Assembly (NCBI GenBank): GCA_030150265.1
Contig: JASLGG010000032.1
Location: forward strand, 310,001 to 374,000
Length of the DNA: 64,000 nucleotides
Source of the DNA: Protaetiibacter sp.
GTDB lineage: Bacteria; Actinomycetota; Actinomycetes; Actinomycetales; Microbacteriaceae
Reading direction: 5' to 3'
The translations under genes and the position numbers were made by a program. Of this stretch, positions 59,383 to 64,000 are shown one piece after another (within the stretch, counting starts at the first letter, position 1; each line of letters starts with the position of its first letter). The notes under the pieces are model-generated. The model worked only from the letters and a program-made list of their open reading frames with translations. It was not told the DNA's origin and did not search any database.

Positions 59383-60459
59383 GTGAGCTCGAGCATCGTC
59401 CCCACCGCGCGGCAGGTCCGCACCTGGCGTCGCTACCTCGCGGCCGAGCGCGCCGAGGCGAGCATCTACCGCGACCTCGCGGGGCGGCGCGAGGGCGAGG
59501 AACGCGAGATCCTGCTCGCCCTGGTCGAGGCGGAGGCCCGGCACGAGGCGCACTGGCTCGAGCTGCTGGGCGACCGCGCCGACCCGCCGCCGCGTCCGGA
59601 TGCCCGCACCCGCCTGCTCGGCTTCCTCGCCAAGCGCCTCGGCTTCCTCTTCGTGCTCGCCCTCGCGCAGCGCGCCGAGGGGCGCTCGCCCTACGACGAC
59701 GACCCGCACGCCACCGATCGGATGGCGGCCGACGAGCGCATCCACGGCGAGGTGCTGCGCGGGCTCGCGGCGCGCGGCCGGATGCGGCTCTCCGGCGGCT
59801 TCCGCGCGGCGGTCTTCGGCGCCAACGACGGCCTCGTCTCGAATCTCGCCCTCGTGCTCGGCATCGGCGCCACGGGCGCGCCGCCGCAGGTCGTGCTGTT
59901 CACGGGCATCGCGGGGCTGCTCGCGGGCGCCCTCTCGATGGGGGCGGGCGAGTACGTGTCGGTCAAGTCCCAGCGCGAGCTGCTCGCGGCGTCCCGCCCC
60001 GACCCCGCCTCGCAGACGGCTCTCCCGCATCTCGACGTCGACGCCAACGAGCTCGCCCTCGTCTACCGCGCGCGCGGCATGCAGCCGGATGAGGCGGACG
60101 CCCACGCGAGTCAGGTGCTCGCGACCTTCCACCTCGACGCGGAGGAGGCGCCCGAGGGGGGCGACCCCGACGAGGCCATCGGCTCGCCGTGGCGGGCCGC
60201 GATCTCGAGCTTCCTGTTCTTCGCCTCCGGCGCGCTCATCCCGGTGCTGCCGTACCTGCTCGGGATGACGGGGCTGGGTGCCGTCGTGCTGGCGTCGACG
60301 CTCGTTGGGGTCGCGCTGCTCGGCACGGGTGCGGTGGTGGGCATCCTCTCCGGCACGTCCCCGCTCATGCGCGCCCTGCGCCAGCTCGCGATCGGCTACG
60401 GCGCCGCCGCCGCGACCTACCTGCTCGGCCTCCTCTTCGGCGCGACCACCGCCCTCTGA
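59383..60459 (+). CDS. VIT1/CCC1-type transporter with ferritin-like N-terminal domain
   Basis: 358-aa iron or manganese transporter. Residues 1-140 form a rubrerythrin/ferritin-like helical domain (RRYLAAERAEASIYRDLAGR, EAEARHEAHWLELLGD, ADERIHGEVL with metal-ligand Glu and His). Residues 145-358 are the VIT1 membrane domain (FRAAVFGANDGLVSNLALVLG, GLLAGALSMGAGEYVSVKSQREL). This fusion is a known actinobacterial type (mbfA-like). GTG 59383 lies 6 nt behind CAGAAT. A hairpin repeat follows the stop. Confidence 0.88.
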   Translation: MSSSIVPTARQVRTWRRYLAAERAEASIYRDLAGRREGEEREILLALVEAEARHEAHWLELLGDRADPPPRPDARTRLLGFLAKRLGFLFVLALAQRAEGRSPYDDDPHATDRMAADERIHGEVLRGLAARGRMRLSGGFRAAVFGANDGLVSNLALVLGIGATGAPPQVVLFTGIAGLLAGALSMGAGEYVSVKSQRELLAASRPDPASQTALPHLDVDANELALVYRARGMQPDEADAHASQVLATFHLDAEEAPEGGDPDEAIGSPWRAAISSFLFFASGALIPVLPYLLGMTGLGAVVLASTLVGVALLGTGAVVGILSGTSPLMRALRQLAIGYGAAAATYLLGLLFGATTAL

Positions 60460-60464
60460 CCCCG

Positions 60465-60520
60465 CGAGATGCCGGTTGCTGCACGAATCCGGCCCGGATC
60501 GTGCACCAACCGGCATCTCG
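60465..60520. repeat. Inverted repeat with 22-bp arms, intergenic
   Basis: Arms 60465-60486 (CGAGATGCCGGTTGCTGCAC...) and 60499-60520, 21 of 22 complementary, with a 12-nt centre that is itself a small palindrome (ATCCG...CGGAT). Directly after the VIT1 gene and before the AraC gene. Terminator or dispersed palindrome. Confidence 0.8.
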
Positions 60521-60536
60521 GCGGATGATGGGAGGC

Positions 60537-60968
60537 GTGGAGCGGGCGGATCTGGTCAGACTGCGCAGGGCGCGGGATCGGATGGACCGCGAGTACGCGG
60601 AGCCGCTCGACGTCGAGGCGCTCGCCCGCACGGCGCTCATGTCGGCCGGCCACTTCGCGCGCAGCTTCCGGGCGGCGTACGGCGAGACGCCCTACGGCTA
60701 CCTCATGACGCGCCGCATCGAGCGCGCGAAGGCGCTGCTGCGCCGCGGCGACCTGAGCGTCACCGAGGTGTGCGTCGCGGTCGGCTGCACCTCTCTCGGC
60801 TCCTTCAGCGCGAGCTTCACCAAGCTCGTCGGGGTGTCGCCGAGCGAGTACCGCGCGGCGGCACATCCGGATGCGGCGGAGTCGGCGCTCGACGGCATCC
60901 CGTGCGTCGCGAAGAGCGTCACCCGACCGGTCAGGATTCGAGAAGCGAGCGCCGCGTCGTCGTCGTAG
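60537..60968 (+). CDS. AraC family regulator, DNA-binding domain only
   Basis: About 143 aa: a two-HTH AraC domain (DRMDREYAEPLDVEALARTALMSAGHFARSFRAAYGETPYGYLMTRRIERAKALLRRGDLSVTEVC...SLGSFSASFTKLVGVSPSEYR) plus a short tail, with no ligand domain. Start uncertain: GTG 60537 sits 7 nt behind GATGAT and matches the context of the 57004 start; ATG 60525 is the alternative. Coupled in position with the VOC gene 9 nt downstream, an arrangement commonly seen and presumably regulatory. Confidence 0.85.
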   Translation: MERADLVRLRRARDRMDREYAEPLDVEALARTALMSAGHFARSFRAAYGETPYGYLMTRRIERAKALLRRGDLSVTEVCVAVGCTSLGSFSASFTKLVGVSPSEYRAAAHPDAAESALDGIPCVAKSVTRPVRIREASAASSS

Positions 60969-60977
60969 CGTGGCGGC

Positions 60978-61379
60978 ATGACGATCTCACTCCAGCACAG
61001 CTACATCGCCTTCGACGACGCCGAGGCAGCCCTCGTGTTCTATCGCGACGTGATCGGCTTCGAGGTGCGGAAGGACGTCGACATGGGCGGCGGGATGCGG
61101 TGGATCACCGTCGCGCCCGCCGGCTCCGACGTCGCGATCGTGCTCACCCCGGTGGGCGCGGGAGAGTCGGATGCCGACCGCGAGACCCTCGCGGATCTGC
61201 TCGCCAAGGGCGTTCTTGGCGGCGCGGTGCTCGCCACCGACGACCTCGACGCCGACTTCGAGCGCATCGCCGCATCCGGTGCCGACATCGTGCAGGAGCC
61301 GATGGACCAGCCATGGGGCGTGCGCGACGCCGCGTTCCGCGACCCCGCCGGCAATCAGCTGCGGCTCACGCAGCGCTGA
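60978..61379 (+). CDS. VOC/glyoxalase family protein
   Basis: 133-aa vicinal-oxygen-chelate protein. Two beta-alpha-beta-beta-beta units: LQHSYIAFDDAEAALVFYRDVIGFEV and VLATDDLDADFERIAASGADIVQEP, ending FRDPAGNQLRLTQ. Candidate metal ligands His and Glu are present only in part. Reaction not predictable (dioxygenase, lyase or antibiotic-binding members exist). ATG 60978 lies 6 nt behind TAGCGT (60966-60971), so leaderless. Confidence 0.85.
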   Translation: MTISLQHSYIAFDDAEAALVFYRDVIGFEVRKDVDMGGGMRWITVAPAGSDVAIVLTPVGAGESDADRETLADLLAKGVLGGAVLATDDLDADFERIAASGADIVQEPMDQPWGVRDAAFRDPAGNQLRLTQR

Positions 61380-61446
61380 CGGAGGCGCCGAGCGTGTGCG
61401 GCATCATGCTGCCCGACGGGCAATGGACCCATGTGCCGGCGCCGAC

Positions 61447-61519
61447 CGCTGGTCGAGTAGCCGCGCAGCGGCCCGGCCCCGCTGGTCGAGTAGCCGCGCA
61501 GCGGCGTATCGAGACCCCC
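61447..61519. repeat. GGTCGAGTAGCC repeat, tandem copies
   Basis: Two copies of CGCTGGTCGAGTAGCCGCGC+AGCGG (61447-61471, 61480-61504); the second continues as CGTATCGAGACCCCC to 61519. A third copy overlaps the ROK stop at 11641-11677. It fills most of the gap between the VOC gene and the end of the PrmC-like gene. Confidence 0.88.
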
Positions 61520-61522
61520 GCC

Positions 61523-62290
61523 TCACCCCGCGAGCACCCCGACGACGGCCGTCGCGTCGCGGTCCTCGTCGCGCAGCACGCGCACGGCGAGGCCCGCGTC
61601 GGCGAGCAGTGAGGCGGTGCGCGGCGCCTGCCGCTCGCTCGTCTCGATGATCACACGGCCGCCCGGCGCGAGCCAGGCGCGGCATCCGGATGCGATGCGC
61701 GCCTGCACCGCGTGCCCGTCCGGTCCGCCGTCGAGCGCCACCCGGTGCTCGTGCTCGCGCGCCTCGGAGGGCATGAAGTCGATCTCGTCGCTCGGCACGT
61801 AGGGGGCGTTCGCGACGAGCACGTCGACGCGGCCGTGGAGCACCGCGGGCAGCGGATCGAACAGCTCGCCGAGGACGACGCGCTCGGCCGGCAGGTTGCG
61901 GCGGGCGACCGCCACGGCATCCGGGTCGATGTCGGCGGCCCAGACCTCCGCGCCGGGCCGGGCGGCGAGGATCGCGGCGCCGATCGCCCCGACCCCGCAG
62001 CACAGCTCCACGACGACCGCGTCGTCGCGCAGCCCGTCGAGGGCGGCGTCGACGAGCAGCTCGCTGCGCCGCCTCGGCACGAACACGCCGGGTGCCACCG
62101 CGACCCGCAGCCCCGCGAACTCCGCCCAGCCGAGCAGCACCTCGAGCGGCTCGCCGGCCACCCGGCGCACGACGAGCGCCTCGAGGGCCGTCCCGGATGC
62201 CGCCTCCTGGAGCAGCGCGGTCTCCTCCTCGGCGAACACGCATCCGGCGGCGCGCAGTCGCGCGACGAGCGGATCGGATGCGCTGCCCAC
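61523..62290 (-). CDS. PrmC/HemK-related methyltransferase (TIGR03704 type)
   Basis: 255-aa SAM-dependent methyltransferase related to the release-factor glutamine methyltransferase. VVELCCGVGAIGAAI is motif I and VLVANAPYVPSDEI holds NAPY where true PrmC has NPPY. NAPY is typical of the actinobacterial TIGR03704 subgroup, whose substrate is unproven. GTG 62290 is 6 nt behind TAGCGT (62302-62297), leaderless. The canonical prmC with prfA is not in this window. Confidence 0.85.
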   Translation of the reverse strand: MGSASDPLVARLRAAGCVFAEEETALLQEAASGTALEALVVRRVAGEPLEVLLGWAEFAGLRVAVAPGVFVPRRRSELLVDAALDGLRDDAVVVELCCGVGAIGAAILAARPGAEVWAADIDPDAVAVARRNLPAERVVLGELFDPLPAVLHGRVDVLVANAPYVPSDEIDFMPSEAREHEHRVALDGGPDGHAVQARIASGCRAWLAPGGRVIIETSERQAPRTASLLADAGLAVRVLRDEDRDATAVVGVLAG

Positions 62291-62417
62291 CCGGCAACGC
62301 TAGCCGCATCCGCTCTCCGTCATCGGCCGTTCACCGTGTCGGGTGGCGGTGCGGGGCGGGGGCGTGGATACTGACAGCATCCGGCGCCCCGTCGCCGGCG
62401 GAGGGGAGCACGCAGAC

Positions 62418-62735
62418 GTGCGATTCGAAGTGAAGGCCGACAAGGGCGGCCACTACTCCTGGTGGCTCATCGCGGGCAACGGCCAGACGGTCGCGTGGGC
62501 GGGCGAGTCGTTCGCCTCGAAGTCCAACGCCAACCGCGCGGCCGAGGCGTTCAAGGCGGGAGCGTCCGCCGCGAACTACGAGCTCTACGAGGACAAGGGC
62601 GGCAACTGGCGCTGGCGCGCGCACCGCGGCGGTAACGTCGTGGCCGTGCCGGGCGAGTCGTTCGCCTCGAAGTCCAACGCCCAGCGGGCGGCCGACAACG
62701 TGCGCGACAGCGCGGGCGGTGCCACCGGGCCGTGA
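62418..62735 (+). CDS. DUF1508 (YegP-like) two-repeat protein
   Basis: 105 aa made of two DUF1508 repeats; each contains a Trp-rich strand (YSWWLIAGN; NWRWRAHRG) and GESFASKSNA followed by RAA. GTG 62418 with GGGGAG about 10 nt upstream. Function unknown; the family is widespread and small. The gap 62291-62417 before it holds nothing else recognisable. Confidence 0.88.
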   Translation: MRFEVKADKGGHYSWWLIAGNGQTVAWAGESFASKSNANRAAEAFKAGASAANYELYEDKGGNWRWRAHRGGNVVAVPGESFASKSNAQRAADNVRDSAGGATGP

Positions 62736-62834
62736 TCCGCTGACGCGGGTATCCTCGTCCGAGGCGTGTCGACGACCGCCCCGGACGAGACGCGGCGTAC
62801 CCGGCCTGGAGAAGACGGCGCGACGGAGGCCGTC

Positions 62835-63086
62835 ATGCACGTCTACATCCAGCTCGCCGGGTCGCTCGCGATCCTCATCCCCTTCGTGCTCGTGCAGCTG
62901 AAGCGGATGCGGAGCGACTCGCTCGGCTACCTGCTCCTCAACGTGGTGGGGTCGGGCGTTCTCGCGGTCGACGCCGCGGTCGGCGCGCAGTGGGGGTTCC
63001 TGCTGCTCGAGGGCGTGTGGGCGATCGTGTCGCTCGTGGGTCTCGTGCGCGTGCTGCGGGGTGGCTCGGCGCCGACGGCGTACTGA
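62835..63086 (+). CDS. CBU_0592-type small membrane protein
   Basis: 83 aa with three hydrophobic segments (YIQLAGSLAILIPFVLVQL, YLLLNVVGSGVLAVDAAVG, FLLLEGVWAIVSLVGLVRVL). Pattern and length match the CBU_0592 membrane protein family. ATG 62835 has GGAGG 5 nt upstream; GTG 62766 would add an unlikely charged leader. Function unknown. Confidence 0.78.
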   Translation: MHVYIQLAGSLAILIPFVLVQLKRMRSDSLGYLLLNVVGSGVLAVDAAVGAQWGFLLLEGVWAIVSLVGLVRVLRGGSAPTAY

Positions 63087-63193
63087 GCGCTGATCGCACC
63101 TCGGCTCGTGCTCCGGACCCGCGGATTAAAAGTGTCACCTTGCGGATGCAGCGCGACGTAGCGCGTCGTAGCCCAGCGCTCCGCGCGGCGAGG

Positions 63194-64000
63194 TCATGAG
63201 ACGTCCGGGGCCCCGGGGCGTAGCGTCTGATAGTCCCGCGGGGCGGCGGGGTGCCCCACGTCTGCCCCACGCGACGGATCGGGGAGCGCGCGCAAGATGT
63301 GCGCCGTCGGCCTCTCGGCGAGGTGCGCGTAGCGCTGGGTCGTCAGGGGCGAGACGTGCCCGAGAAGGCGGCCGACCTCGGCGAGCGGCAAGCCGCTCTG
63401 GATGAGCCAGGACGCGTAGGTGTGGCGCAGGTCATGAGGCCGTAGGTGGTCGAGGCCCGAGCGCTGCAGCATGGGCGACCAGACCCGGCGATGCCAGTTC
63501 GAGGCGCGCGGCGGTGCACCGCCGGCATCGAAGAGGAACCCTGTCCGGCGTCCGGCGAGCACCGGCTCGAGGTGTTCGAGCACCCAGTCGGGCACGGGGA
63601 CGTCGCGGATGCGGCGCCCCTTCGGGTAGGGCTTCACGCGGCGCAGGCTCTCGTCCCACACCTCGGCGATGCGGAGGTTCGCCGAAGCCATGTCGAGACG
63701 CGGGATGTGGATGCCGACGGCCTCCCCCCACCGCGCCCCGGTGCCCGCGAGCACGCACAACAGGGCACCGTCGAACGGGCTGGGGGCTTCGGCGAGGAGG
63801 GCGGCGAACTCGCTGCGCGTGAGGTGGCGCTCGATTCGCTGCTCGCCGTGGGCGAGGCGGATGCGCTGCGCCGGGTTCGCGACGAGGATCTCGGCATCGA
63901 TGGCCGCCGCGAGCGACGCTGACAGGAGCGAGATGCAGCGCTCGATCGTGGCCGGCGCGAGACCGGATGCGGCCAGCTCGGCCGCCCACGCCTTCACATC
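63194..64000 (-). CDS. Tyrosine site-specific integrase (5' partial)
   Basis: Catalytic part of a phage- or ICE-type integrase. Arg in GTGARWGEA, the H-x-x-R box HDLRHTYASWL, LLGHVSPLTTQRYAHL with the second His and nucleophilic Tyr are present. The frame is open through the window edge (GTG 63997 is internal), so the N-terminal arm-binding domain is outside. The gap 63087-63193 between this 3' end and the small membrane gene contains no tRNA; an att site is not identifiable alone. Confidence 0.88.
   Translation of the reverse strand, partial: DVKAWAAELAASGLAPATIERCISLLSASLAAAIDAEILVANPAQRIRLAHGEQRIERHLTRSEFAALLAEAPSPFDGALLCVLAGTGARWGEAVGIHIPRLDMASANLRIAEVWDESLRRVKPYPKGRRIRDVPVPDWVLEHLEPVLAGRRTGFLFDAGGAPPRASNWHRRVWSPMLQRSGLDHLRPHDLRHTYASWLIQSGLPLAEVGRLLGHVSPLTTQRYAHLAERPTAHILRALPDPSRGADVGHPAAPRDYQTLRPGAPDVS

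Noticed and set aside
61447..61519. CRISPR-like array
   Set aside because: Only two repeat units with a short gap, no spacers of even length and no cas genes.
63087..63193. tRNA attachment site for the integrase
   Set aside because: No tRNA cloverleaf or GGTTC-type T-loop found in the gap.

Overview
The window is very G+C-rich, densely coded and has short intergenic gaps. Gene content points to a Gram-positive actinobacterium, most likely Microbacteriaceae (inference): DUF222/HNH protein, TIGR03704-type methyltransferase, CBU_0592-type membrane protein, sortase-type C-terminal signals (LASTG, LPDTG), many GTG starts, and many genes whose start codon sits 6-7 nt behind a TAnnnT -10 box (leaderless geometry). 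I see no rRNA, tRNA or CRISPR array.

Layout. 1-13.2 kb: xylan locus: wall-anchored multimodular GH10 xylanase, intracellular GH10, GH3, a sugar ABC importer (SBP and two permeases), a ROK regulator and GH1 glucosidase. 13.2-15.0 kb: small HTH protein with a tandem operator, and a DUF222/HNH protein. 15.2-17.1 kb: Bcr-type efflux pump and PAP2 phosphatase. 17.1-21.7 kb: PfkB kinase, RpiR regulator, a TrpF-like protein lacking the catalytic Cys, a saccharopine-dehydrogenase-family protein and GNAT. 22.4-35.1 kb: an uncharacterised catabolic cluster (oligopeptide-type ABC importer, M17 aminopeptidase, class III PLP enzyme, FGGY kinase, LysA-type decarboxylase, S12 serine hydrolase). 35.2-46.0 kb: GntR, NagB, an ABC-2 exporter, NagA, PurU, VapBC, MFS, GH20 hexosaminidase and an LPDTG surface protein, an amino-sugar theme. 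46.2-48.5 kb: glyA-folD one-carbon pair. 48.5-51.4 kb: an island with an intact IS481-family element, a decayed second transposase, two genes of lower G+C and a sigma-factor pseudogene. 51.5-53.6 kb: HesB-like, Lrp and alanine dehydrogenase. 53.7-59.3 kb: galactose genes (galK, galT, DeoR, two epimerases). 59.4-63.1 kb: VIT1-type transporter, AraC, VOC, PrmC-like, DUF1508 and a small membrane protein. 63.2 kb to the right edge: a tyrosine integrase, which may begin a mobile element.

Biologically the window reads as a plant-polymer and cell-wall-fragment degrader. Xylan is cut outside, imported as oligomers and finished by intracellular glycosidases. N-acetylhexosamines are released by GH20 and processed by NagA and NagB. 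The 22-35 kb cluster looks like uptake and breakdown of an amide- or peptide-linked compound carrying a kinase-accessible polyol or sugar part. Its substrate cannot be read from sequence.

Beyond the genes, the clearest hidden structure is a set of intergenic palindromic repeat families (a 55-bp element present twice, a GGTCGAGTAGCC family present three times, and three further single long inverted repeats), several of which abut or supply start or stop codons, plus an over-used GGATGC/GCATCC hexamer.
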